Of a stretch of 39,462 nucleotides of DNA, positions 32,409 to 39,462 are shown in pieces. A model generated the notes under the pieces. It worked only from the letters and a program-made list of their open reading frames with translations. It was not told the DNA's origin and did not search any database. Position numbers and translations under genes: made by a program. The number at the start of each line of letters is the position of its first letter. The first letter of the stretch is position 1. This DNA comes from an uncultured Cytophagales bacterium. Its GTDB lineage: Bacteria; Bacteroidota; Bacteroidia; Cytophagales; UBA9547. The stretch is taken from contig CAMFLX010000028.1 of assembly GCA_945957555.1 (NCBI GenBank), positions 1 to 39,462 on the forward strand, written 5' to 3'.

Positions 32409-34034
32409 GTGAAAAACATTTTCCCATATATTCAGGCCATCGCTTCATACTTCAAGATTGAATCATGGCCCAAAATCTACCTTGCCCTGATCTTCTTGTG
32501 TACCGCAGTAACTTATGCACAACAAGGTGTGGAACTCGTACAAGCTGGAGCTTTAGAAGGAACAACTTTTAGAGGGTTGGAAGTACGAAAACTTACTCAA
32601 AATGTGATTTTAAAAAATGGCAACGTAATGCTATACTGCGATACTGCCTATCAATTTGTAGCAAACCAGAACGTTGAGGCCTACGGCCATGTAAAAGTTG
32701 TGGAAAATGGCAACTTTGAAGTAACGGGCAAAAAGATGGTATTCGTAAAAGCAACCAATGTTGCTGTGGTAACGGGAGATGTAGTGCTCACCACCAAAGA
32801 TGGCTCAAGACTCACCACCCCTATGATGGACTATGACTTTAAAAACAAAGTGATGCACTACTATGGAGGAGGGGAAATCAACGACAAAGGCAGCGTACTT
32901 AAAAGTCAATTTGGACACTACGACATCAATAGTAAAATTATGACTTTCAAAAAAGACGTAAAAATCAAAGGCCAAGATTTTGAAAGTGAATCAGACACCT
33001 TAAGATATGACACCCAATCCAAAATTGCCTATTTCCTTAGTCCTACCAAAATCAAATCAAAAGACGGGAACCTAATCACCGAAAAGGGTGAGTATAACAC
33101 CGCAACCAAGAAATCAAAGTTTACAGGACGCACCTCTATCTTAAAAGATGATTTCAGTGTCTCTGCAAACCAGTTAGATTATGATGAAGTTTCAGGTTAC
33201 GGCTACGCAGTTGGCAATGTGAAAATCATCTCACTTAAAGACAGCGTAGAGGTGATAGGCGAAGAAGCTGAATACAAAGGGAGATCATACTTGAGGGTTA
33301 ATAACAATGCAATTCTTAAATTACTTGTAAGTGGCGATACCATGTTCATCCGCGCCGATACCCTTTTGTCTATTGACGATACCATTAAAAACATCAAAAT
33401 CTTAAGGGCCTTCAATCATGCCAAAATCCTTAAGAGCGATTTCTCGGCCATTTGTGATTCTTTGGTGTACAACAGAGTGGACTCCCTCATTTACTTCTAC
33501 AAAGATCCTGTATTATGGAGCAATAAGAGTCAACTTACTGCCGACTCCATTCGTGTGACCATGAGACAGAATAAGATCGACAAACTGTTCATGAATCAAA
33601 ACAGCTTTATCATTTCTGAAGACAGCGCCAGAAACCTCAACCAAGTCAAAGGGAAAAACATGATCGCCCAATTTGCCAATAGTAAGATCAGTAAAGTGGA
33701 TATTGATGGCAATGGCGAAAGTATCTACTTCGCCATGGACAAAGATTCCATCTTTGTGGGAGTTAACAAGATCTCATGTAGCAAAATGGTTGTACGCTTT
33801 GGGGATAAAAATCAGCCCAAAACTTTTACATTTGTTAAGAAGCCTGAAGCGCAATTCATACCACCAAAACAGTTGAGCGATATGGATAAAAAGCTTAAAG
33901 GTTTTAAGTGGCGCATTATTGAAATGCCCACCAGAGCTATGATTTATGCTAAAGTATCCCCAAATCCTAAACCTATCACCAAGCGAGAAGAGCGTCGTGA
34001 AAAAAGAAAAGAAAAGAAGGAGAAGAAAAAATAG
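32409..34034 (+). CDS. OstA/LptA-like periplasmic protein
   Basis: A 541-aa exported protein related to the OstA/LptA family of LPS-transport beta proteins. A signal peptide (about 18-38, ending VTYAQQ) is preceded by an unusually long n-region. Repeated beta strands run through 45-450, with LptA-like phrases such as NVILKNGNVMLYCDTAYQF, AYGHVKVVENGNFEVTGKK and VVTGDVVLTTKDGSRLTT. The tail is very basic (KREERREKRKEKKEKKK). The start is GTG: an in-frame TAA lies at 32400-32402 and no ATG occurs before the signal peptide. Probable role: bridge or chaperone in lipopolysaccharide export. First gene of a three-gene operon (6-nt gap to the next). Confidence 0.86.
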   Translation: MKNIFPYIQAIASYFKIESWPKIYLALIFLCTAVTYAQQGVELVQAGALEGTTFRGLEVRKLTQNVILKNGNVMLYCDTAYQFVANQNVEAYGHVKVVENGNFEVTGKKMVFVKATNVAVVTGDVVLTTKDGSRLTTPMMDYDFKNKVMHYYGGGEINDKGSVLKSQFGHYDINSKIMTFKKDVKIKGQDFESESDTLRYDTQSKIAYFLSPTKIKSKDGNLITEKGEYNTATKKSKFTGRTSILKDDFSVSANQLDYDEVSGYGYAVGNVKIISLKDSVEVIGEEAEYKGRSYLRVNNNAILKLLVSGDTMFIRADTLLSIDDTIKNIKILRAFNHAKILKSDFSAICDSLVYNRVDSLIYFYKDPVLWSNKSQLTADSIRVTMRQNKIDKLFMNQNSFIISEDSARNLNQVKGKNMIAQFANSKISKVDIDGNGESIYFAMDKDSIFVGVNKISCSKMVVRFGDKNQPKTFTFVKKPEAQFIPPKQLSDMDKKLKGFKWRIIEMPTRAMIYAKVSPNPKPITKREERREKRKEKKEKKK

Positions 34035-34040
34035 ACAATT

Positions 34041-34499
34041 ATGAAGGCATCCATTGCGACAACAATATTCCTAGCACTGTTAGTATTCACTAGCTCATGT
34101 GCATTCCAACCGCTTTACATTGAGAATGTGGAAAAACCAGACATTGATAACATCAACCTGAGCAAATCAGACGTCCGTTTCAATGTTGTTCTCAAAAATC
34201 CTAATAGCTTGGGTTTCCGACTTGTTAAATCTGACCTAAATGTGATGGTCAACAGCATAGAAATCGGCAAAATCAACTTGGCGAGCAAACAAAAAATAAA
34301 GCCAAACTCCAGTACACCCATTCCCGTATCGTTAAAGTTAGACAACAGTAAATTGCTCTCCATTGGAGCCATGTCCCTCTTTTCTGATCCCAAAGTGAGC
34401 TTGAAAGGTTATATCAAAGGACGTAAATTTATTTTTCCCAAGAAATATAAAGTAGACTTTCAGGACAATTTTTCGCTCTCAGATTTTCTTGGCCAATGA
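34041..34499 (+). CDS. LEA14-like (WHy domain) lipoprotein
   Basis: A 152-aa lipoprotein with signal MKASIATTIFLALLVFTSSC (Cys 20 acylated), followed by a single LEA-2/WHy-type beta-sandwich domain. VRFNVVLKNPNSLGFRLVKS and INLASKQKIKPNSSTPIPV are the typical features. The family is linked to desiccation/stress protection in plants, but in Bacteroidota lipoproteins of this type the role is unknown; an envelope role next to the OstA-like gene is plausible. Its stop overlaps the rnhA start by 4 nt (ATGA). Confidence 0.83.
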   Translation: MKASIATTIFLALLVFTSSCAFQPLYIENVEKPDIDNINLSKSDVRFNVVLKNPNSLGFRLVKSDLNVMVNSIEIGKINLASKQKIKPNSSTPIPVSLKLDNSKLLSIGAMSLFSDPKVSLKGYIKGRKFIFPKKYKVDFQDNFSLSDFLGQ

Positions 34500-34969
34500 T
34501 TGTAATCTATACAGATGGAGCCTGTTCTGGCAATCCAGGTCCTGGAGGTTTCGGCACCATACTCACCTTCATGGGTCATGAAAAGGAGATTTCGGCTGGC
34601 TTTAGACTCACCACCAACAACCGCATGGAGCTGCTAGCGGTAATTGTAGGTTTAGAAGCCATTAAAGACCCAAGTCATGAAGTTACCATTGTGAGCGACT
34701 CTAAATATGTAGTAGACGCTATTAACCAAGGCTGGCTCAAGGGATGGATCGCAAAAAATTTCAACAAGGTTAAGAACGCTGATCTTTGGATGCGTTTTCA
34801 TAGAATCTCCAAGGGTAAGAAAATAAAATTCAAATGGATCAAAGGGCACGCAGGACACCACTACAACGAACGTTGTGATGTGCTTGCCACTACGGCTGCC
34901 GCTAAGCCACTCAATACACTCCTCATAGACCAAGGCTACGTTGATAGCAAAAAAGAGGGGAACATATAA
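34496..34969 (+). CDS. rnhA: Ribonuclease HI
   Basis: A 157-aa RNase H type 1, which cuts RNA in RNA-DNA hybrids. Catalytic acids are visible: D7 in IYTDGACSGNPGPGG, E45 in NNRMELLAV, D68 in IVSDSKYVV and the final Asp in NERCDVLA. The basic handle region (WIAKNFNKVKNADLW) and the KWIKGHAGHHYNE loop are present, so it is a full-length active form. Translationally coupled to the preceding lipoprotein gene. Confidence 0.95.
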   Translation: MIVIYTDGACSGNPGPGGFGTILTFMGHEKEISAGFRLTTNNRMELLAVIVGLEAIKDPSHEVTIVSDSKYVVDAINQGWLKGWIAKNFNKVKNADLWMRFHRISKGKKIKFKWIKGHAGHHYNERCDVLATTAAAKPLNTLLIDQGYVDSKKEGNI

Positions 34970-35042
34970 ACAGAAAACACTTTTTAGATTGTATTTAAAT
35001 ATCAAAAAAGCATACTAATTAAGTCAATTGAGGCCAACCCCT

Positions 35043-35050
35043 TAACTTTG
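35043..35050 (+). promoter_or_regulatory. -7 box of the Fe-S oxidoreductase gene
   Basis: TAACTTTG matches TAnnTTTG exactly, 36-43 nt before the ATG at 35086; no -33 element at usual spacing. Confidence 0.45.
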
Positions 35051-35085
35051 TTTTCGTTATACAAGAAGATATAAATGGTGAGATC

Positions 35086-36402
35086 ATGTTAGCACAAATC
35101 ATTTTTGCGGTATGCCTAGGAGTAGCAGCCTTTTTTATTTTTAAAAGTATCAAGAGAATCTACAGGAACATCAACCTAGGTAAAGCGTTTGACCCCAAAG
35201 GCAATACAAGCGAACGTCTCAAAAAAATGCTTTTAATAGCATTTGGTCAAAAGAAGATGTTTGACAGACCCATACCTGCTTTACTCCATCTATTCATCTA
35301 TGTGGGATTCATGATCGTTAACATAGAAATGTTAGAAATAGCCATCGATGGCCTCTTTGGAACACACAGGGTTTTTGCCCCTATCCTTGGTAAAGCTTAT
35401 CCTTTTGTCATTAACGTATTCGAATTCTTCGCTGTGGCTGTCATCATTGTATGTATCGTCTTTTTAATTAGACGCAACATTTTAAAGATTAGTCGTTTCC
35501 ATAAACCAGAGCTTACCAAATGGCCTTTATTGGATGCCAATTTAATACTTACCTTTGAAATCGTGCTCATGTTTGCCTTTCTAAACATGAATGCCACCGA
35601 TCTTACCTTACAGGAAAAAGGTTCAGAACATTATTTTGCTACTGGAAACTTTTTCTTCAGTGGTTTGATCAAAGATCTCTATAACAATGCTTCAGTAACT
35701 GGCTTAATCATCGCAGAAAGGACATATTGGTGGATACATATTATAGGCGTGATGATTTTTGCCAATTATCTGCCTTATTCCAAACATTTACATATACTAT
35801 TGGCATTCCCCAATACCTATTTCTCTAATCTTGATCCAGCAGGGAAATTCAAAAACATGCCAATCGTAACCAACGAAGTTAAATCTATGTTGGGCTTGCC
35901 TGTAGAAAATACCGAAGCTGTAGATCCCAATGCACCTATGCGATTCGGCGCTAAAGATGTGCAAGATCTAACATGGAAGAATCTACTCGATGCCTATACC
36001 TGTACCGAATGTGGTCGTTGCACCTCCGTTTGCCCAGCAAATTTAACCGGCAAAAAACTCTCTCCGCGTAAGATCATGATGGATACCAGAGATAGAGCAG
36101 AAGAAATTGGGACAATTATAGATACTAAAGGCAAATTTGAAGACGATGGTAAATCACTCTATAGCGATACTTATATCTCTAAAGAAGAACTCTTAGCTTG
36201 TACCTCTTGTAACGCCTGTGTGGACGCATGCCCAGTGAACATAAATCCTCTAGAGATCATCATAGATCTGCGCCGTTATATGATTATGGAGGAGTCAAAA
36301 GCACCAAACTCATGGAATGCGATGTTTGGAAATATAGAAAACAACCAAGCGCCTTGGAAGTTTTCATCAAACGATAGGTTAAACTGGAAGGAGCTTTTAT
36401 AG
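35086..36402 (+). CDS. Membrane-bound 4Fe-4S dicluster (HdrC/GlpC-like) electron-transfer protein
   Basis: A 438-aa protein. The N-terminal half has about five membrane segments (about 2-20, 62-84, 105-128, 150-166, 205-228) with membrane histidines, resembling the NarI-like cytochrome b region of such proteins. The C-terminal half carries two 4Fe-4S motifs: CTECGRCTSVCP near residue 305 and CTSCNACVDACP near 372. It should pass electrons between the quinone pool and a soluble Fe-S partner. In many Bacteroidota this gene is directly followed by a CCG-domain (HdrB/GlpC-type) Fe-S gene; here threonine synthase follows on the other strand, so the partner must be elsewhere. The start at 35086 follows a consensus -7 box. 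Confidence 0.88.
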   Translation: MLAQIIFAVCLGVAAFFIFKSIKRIYRNINLGKAFDPKGNTSERLKKMLLIAFGQKKMFDRPIPALLHLFIYVGFMIVNIEMLEIAIDGLFGTHRVFAPILGKAYPFVINVFEFFAVAVIIVCIVFLIRRNILKISRFHKPELTKWPLLDANLILTFEIVLMFAFLNMNATDLTLQEKGSEHYFATGNFFFSGLIKDLYNNASVTGLIIAERTYWWIHIIGVMIFANYLPYSKHLHILLAFPNTYFSNLDPAGKFKNMPIVTNEVKSMLGLPVENTEAVDPNAPMRFGAKDVQDLTWKNLLDAYTCTECGRCTSVCPANLTGKKLSPRKIMMDTRDRAEEIGTIIDTKGKFEDDGKSLYSDTYISKEELLACTSCNACVDACPVNINPLEIIIDLRRYMIMEESKAPNSWNAMFGNIENNQAPWKFSSNDRLNWKELL

Positions 36403-36414
36403 CCCTTCCAGTTT
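36381..36414. terminator. Hairpin at the end of the Fe-S gene, between convergent genes
   Basis: AAACTGGAAGG and CCTTCCAGTTT pair perfectly, extended inside by GCT/AGC past one bulged A. The left arm and loop include the last codons and the TAG stop. It can act for both the Fe-S gene and thrC, which ends at 36425, though neither side has a long T run. Confidence 0.6.
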
Positions 36415-36424
36415 GGTCTCATTT

Positions 36425-37735
36425 CTATTTATTCAACAAGAAGCTTTTAAGCTCTTCAAACTCTGGCTGAATAAATTTTGCTTCTTTCTTTCTTGATAGT
36501 AAATCCGACAATTCTTTAGGTACCGAAACCTTCGCTGCAATCTCTGGCTTTAATTCATTTACGAATTTAGCTGGATGAGCAGTAGACAATAATACTCCAT
36601 AAAGATCCTTGCGTGATTCTTCTTTCAGATATTTTGTAAGGCCCAAATAGCCCACTGCAGTATGTGGACACATCATATAGCCATATTGCTCATATACCTC
36701 AACAATTGTTTTTTCGGTTTCAGCATCTGTAAAACTATAAGAAGCCATATCCTTTCTCAGCTCTTCAACTTTGCCTCCATATAGATCACTGATACGTTGG
36801 TAATTACTTGGATTACCAACATCCATTGCATTAGATAATGTCTTAACGGAAGGACGAGGATTAAATGAACCTGTATTTAAATATTGTGTAAATATGTCAT
36901 TGGCATTGGTCGCTGCTACAAATTTATGAACAGGCAAGCCCATTCTCTTAGCAAGCAAGCCTGCGCCAATATTTCCGAAATTACCACTTGGCACACAGAA
37001 AACAATATCAGTTTTGATACCTCTTCTTCTTATTTGTGCAACTGCATTGAAATAATAAAAAGTTTGAGGAATCAATCTTGAAATATTGATTGAGTTGGCC
37101 GAAGACAAATTCAGTTGTTTCGACAATTTTTCATCCAAGAAAGCCTCTTTCACGAGTTTCTGACAATCATCAAAAGTACCATTGACTTCCAAAGCTTTAA
37201 TGTTACCCCCCAAAGAAGTTAACTGCATTTCTTGGTAGTTACTCACCTTACCAGTAGGATATAAAATAGTAACTTCTATGCCTGGAGTGTTCAAAAAACC
37301 CATCGCAACTGCACCCCCAGTATCACCAGAGGTAGCCACTAGAATATTTAGCTTTTGTGAAGATTTTTTAAGGAAATAACCCATCACACGACTCATGAAC
37401 CTTGCACCAAAATCCTTAAATGCCAATGATGGGCCATGGAAAAGTTCTAGTACACCAATAGTATTGTTAAGTTCTTTAACAGGTGCAGTAAAATTGATAG
37501 CTTCATCAATTAATTCCTTGAGAACATCTTTAGGAATCTCATCACCTATTAGATTATAAGAAACCTCAAAAGCAATTTCTTGTAAGGTTTTATGTTCAAG
37601 ACTTTGGATAAATTCATCAGACAATTTCGGAATCTCATAAGGCATGTATAAGCCATTATCATTGGGCAATCCTTTAAAAATTGCTTCCTCAAAATTCACA
37701 TCTGGTGATGTATGTTTGGTGCTGTATAATTTCAT
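36425..37735 (-). CDS. thrC: Threonine synthase
   Basis: A 436-aa PLP enzyme converting O-phosphohomoserine to threonine. The PLP lysine is K107 in HGPSLAFKDFGARF; the phosphate-binding loop is VATSGDTGGAVAMGF, and IPQTFYYFNAVAQ and VCVPSGNFGNIGAG follow. The N-terminus MKLYSTKHTSPDVNFEEAI is typical of the long (E. coli/yeast-like) class. Other threonine pathway genes (homoserine kinase, aspartokinase) are not in the window. Two overlapping -7 boxes precede it. Confidence 0.95.
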   Translation of the reverse strand: MKLYSTKHTSPDVNFEEAIFKGLPNDNGLYMPYEIPKLSDEFIQSLEHKTLQEIAFEVSYNLIGDEIPKDVLKELIDEAINFTAPVKELNNTIGVLELFHGPSLAFKDFGARFMSRVMGYFLKKSSQKLNILVATSGDTGGAVAMGFLNTPGIEVTILYPTGKVSNYQEMQLTSLGGNIKALEVNGTFDDCQKLVKEAFLDEKLSKQLNLSSANSINISRLIPQTFYYFNAVAQIRRRGIKTDIVFCVPSGNFGNIGAGLLAKRMGLPVHKFVAATNANDIFTQYLNTGSFNPRPSVKTLSNAMDVGNPSNYQRISDLYGGKVEELRKDMASYSFTDAETEKTIVEVYEQYGYMMCPHTAVGYLGLTKYLKEESRKDLYGVLLSTAHPAKFVNELKPEIAAKVSVPKELSDLLSRKKEAKFIQPEFEELKSFLLNK

Positions 37736-37739
37736 ATTA

Positions 37740-37760
37740 CAAAACTAGGGCACAAAGTTA
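37740..37760 (-). promoter_or_regulatory. Two candidate -7 boxes for thrC
   Basis: On the minus strand, TAACTTTG (37760-37753) and TAGTTTTG (37747-37740) both match TAnnTTTG. The first would give a leader of about 12 nt; the second a leaderless or nearly leaderless mRNA. Confidence 0.45.
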
Positions 37761-38176
37761 TGTATAATCCCGCAGAGAATGAAGGGGGTAGGGTAAAAAA
37801 ACAAAGTAGCAAATACTCAAAAACTCAGTGAACGTTAACTTTATTAATTTTCGGGGAACAAAATACCCAAACCCTGCTAAAAACGAGATATCCACATAAA
37901 TCAGAATACCTTACCATGTATTGCTTTTGAATCTTCCACTAGTATTGATGATTTTTGCGGGATCCATCTTGGAGTACCAAAAATATCTCTTAGAACGTCA
38001 TGCTACTTCGTGAACAAATCACTACCAAAATAATGCTATTTTAAGGAAAAATCCAGACAAGCGAAACACCCGATATAATTTCATAAGCACCTCAATATTG
38101 ATGAATTAAGTTTCATATTCTTAGAAAAAAAACTCTAAATAAAAAGCTACTTTCTGATTCAAAGATGAAATTAATG
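37761..38176. other. Long intergenic region without recognisable gene
   Basis: About 415 bp between thrC and the beta-propeller-like gene. AT-rich, with no ORF, tRNA-like fold, tandem repeat or strong hairpin that I can support. It may be the decayed end of the accessory segment that begins at its right. Confidence 0.5.
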
Positions 38177-39163
38177 TTACCATTCAAAACAAACATTTTT
38201 CAATTTTGAATGTTTAAAAATAAGTTCCGATTTTGTTTCAATGTTTAATAACCTTTCTTGATATTTACCATTGTAAATACATTGTATGAATAGATTCTTT
38301 CCATCAGGTGTACAGCGTATTTCCTCTAAAATGATAGTATTTGGAAATTCAAAAAAAAGTTTATTTTCTTTATTAATAAGATCGTATTTCCAAATCTGAT
38401 TATTTTTAATGTATAAAATTTGATTTTCAGAGAGCCATAAAGCAATATCACTTTGCTTTATAAAATCAATTTGCTTATTTCTCAAAACATCAAATACATA
38501 TGAGCCATATGAGATAGTATCATAAGAATAGTTTAAAGTTAATCCATTTCTTGAAACCTTTTTGATAGTAAAAACAAACTTGTTTCCATCTGGAGACCAT
38601 GGATTTTTAGAAAATAAAAGCCTATCAGCACTTATGTTTGGAAAACAATCTAAATTAATCTTATCGATCTTGTCATCCAAATTTAAAAGGTTCAATTTTC
38701 TTTTAGCATTCATCCTTAAATCCAATGAATCTATATCTTTAATCCCTTTAGATGCGGGATGACTTTCAAAAGATGTATATAATATTCTCTTGCCATTACA
38801 ATCAGGAAAAATAGAACCGATATAATGATTTCTAGAATTATTTGTTAAATTCTCCAATAAATTACCCTTCATGTCAAGAACAACCAAATCACTTAATACT
38901 GTTCCTTTCCTATAAACTGTGTTGCCTTTCACCGCTAACAATTTATTTTTACTGCTTAAAAATTTAATTCCAGATATTTTCTGACCTTTAGTATCTCTAA
39001 AATCCGAATCTATTAAAAACCTAGCACTTACTTTCCCTTTTGAAACAATCTTACACAAATCAACATCTTCAATTACAATTTTATTGACACAATCAAATAT
39101 TGATTTTTGTGTAAATGCTTTAAAACTTGTTAATAAATAAATATAAAATATCAATTCCTTCAT
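38177..39163 (-). CDS. Secreted WD40/TolB-like beta-propeller protein, unknown role
   Basis: A 328-aa AT-rich protein with a signal peptide (about 1-18, MKELIFYIYLLTSFKAFTQ). Its repeated strands contain propeller-type phrases: GIKFLSSKNKLLAV, ILYTSFESHP, NPWSPDGNKFVFTIKK, IWKYDLINKEN and IRCTPDGKNLFIQCIYNG. There is no T9SS tail or lipobox, so it is probably periplasmic. Its ATG overlaps the stop of the upstream gene (ATGA), so it is translated together with it. If the upstream protein is a toxin, this could be its accessory or protective partner, but a beta-propeller immunity protein would be unusual. Family unassigned. Confidence 0.72.
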   Translation of the reverse strand: MKELIFYIYLLTSFKAFTQKSIFDCVNKIVIEDVDLCKIVSKGKVSARFLIDSDFRDTKGQKISGIKFLSSKNKLLAVKGNTVYRKGTVLSDLVVLDMKGNLLENLTNNSRNHYIGSIFPDCNGKRILYTSFESHPASKGIKDIDSLDLRMNAKRKLNLLNLDDKIDKINLDCFPNISADRLLFSKNPWSPDGNKFVFTIKKVSRNGLTLNYSYDTISYGSYVFDVLRNKQIDFIKQSDIALWLSENQILYIKNNQIWKYDLINKENKLFFEFPNTIILEEIRCTPDGKNLFIQCIYNGKYQERLLNIETKSELIFKHSKLKNVCFEW

Positions 39164-39462
39164 TTTATTAATGGTTCTGTAGGTAAATCTTCTTTACTAT
39201 TCCAAGTGCCTGACCTCTCTGAATTATTCCAACTTTCTGGCAACGGACCACCTTGATTAAAATCGGCACCACCCTTTTTTAAACCTTTACAAACATAATC
39301 TTTGCAATTGCGCCAAATTACATTATACCTCCATCTTTTCCTATTGCGTCTCTCAAAAAAAGCCTCAGCTTTTTCAGGATTGGGAACGACTATTGGAAAT
39401 AAGTCTATATGTCCTCTGCCTCCCCTATAGTTCCAGAACTTATCACGACCTCTAGGTCCACC
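39160..39462 (-). CDS. C-terminus of a larger protein, possible toxin-tip domain (partial)
   Basis: The last 100 residues of a minus-strand gene that begins outside the window. The visible part starts GGPRGRDKFWNYRGGRGHID and contains NVIWRNCKDYVCKGLKKGG before ending PTEPLIK. An NC(x)DYV/NCxxFV element near the C-terminus is a common feature of papain/NlpC-like or LRAT-like domains at the tips of RHS-type polymorphic toxins, with the Cys as nucleophile. That assignment is inferred from one motif and must be treated as tentative; the body of the protein, which would decide, is not in view. Its TGA overlaps the next gene's ATG by 4 nt. Confidence 0.6.
   Translation of the reverse strand, partial: GGPRGRDKFWNYRGGRGHIDLFPIVVPNPEKAEAFFERRNRKRWRYNVIWRNCKDYVCKGLKKGGADFNQGGPLPESWNNSERSGTWNSKEDLPTEPLIK

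Noticed and set aside
1-39462. tRNA, rRNA, insertion sequence or prophage genes
   Set aside because: No cloverleaf with conserved T-loop, no rRNA-like stretch and no transposase, integrase or phage structural motif was seen on either strand.

Overview
The window comes from a chromosome of a Bacteroidota bacterium, most likely a gliding Cytophagales-type organism. The support is: a PorP/SprF type IX secretion (T9SS) outer-membrane protein, a giant surface protein with a gliding-type (type B) C-terminal domain, two proteins with type A T9SS sorting tails, repeated TAnnTTTG promoter boxes (the Bacteroidota -7 element), few Shine-Dalgarno sequences and low-to-moderate GC. No rRNA or tRNA gene was recognised.

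Layout. (1) 1-7543 is a signalling locus. A minus-strand operon runs cheR, receiver-less cheB, a membrane GAF protein, a membrane HAMP-GAF-PAS-PAS-SpoIIE phosphatase, a SiaB-like kinase and a SiaC-like phosphoprotein (cut by the window edge). A divergent HAMP-GAF-PAS sensor gene faces it. Together it looks like a Sia-type partner switch wired to chemotaxis-type methylation enzymes. (2) 7627-8559 is a D-2-hydroxyacid dehydrogenase behind a strong terminator. (3) 8565-15583 is a long minus-strand operon: AdoMet decarboxylase, two Zn-ribbon/DUF4178-type proteins, a 48-aa membrane protein, a 72-aa DUF350 protein, a membrane-fused aminopropyltransferase, a Tat-type FAD oxidoreductase and a histidine-rich polytopic membrane protein. 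This membrane-linked polyamine cassette of unknown product is the strongest candidate for an undescribed system here.

(4) 15584-20480 is an AT-rich accessory stretch: a structured intergenic region, an orphan lipoprotein, a two-gene Septu-like (ATPase + HNH) antiphage module with a near-consensus promoter, and a 42-bp tandem repeat array. (5) 20534-23495 holds a T9SS cargo protein, a pirin-like protein and an exported intradiol dioxygenase with a T9SS tail. The block is flanked on its far side by a second, decayed copy of the 42-bp array that carries the same 19-bp leader. (6) 23790-25087 has a small membrane protein, a 21-bp tandem array and a candidate small RNA with its own -7 box and terminator.

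(7) 25088-29042 is the divergent pair PorP/SprF and the type B CTD surface protein. (8) 29090-37735 is mostly housekeeping: a PP2C-type phosphatase, NagZ-like lipoprotein, TilS, an OstA/LptA-like protein, a LEA14-like lipoprotein, RNase HI, a membrane Fe-S oxidoreductase subunit and threonine synthase. (9) 38177-39462 is AT-rich, with a secreted beta-propeller-like protein coupled by an ATGA overlap to the C-terminus of a protein that runs off the window and resembles polymorphic-toxin tips.
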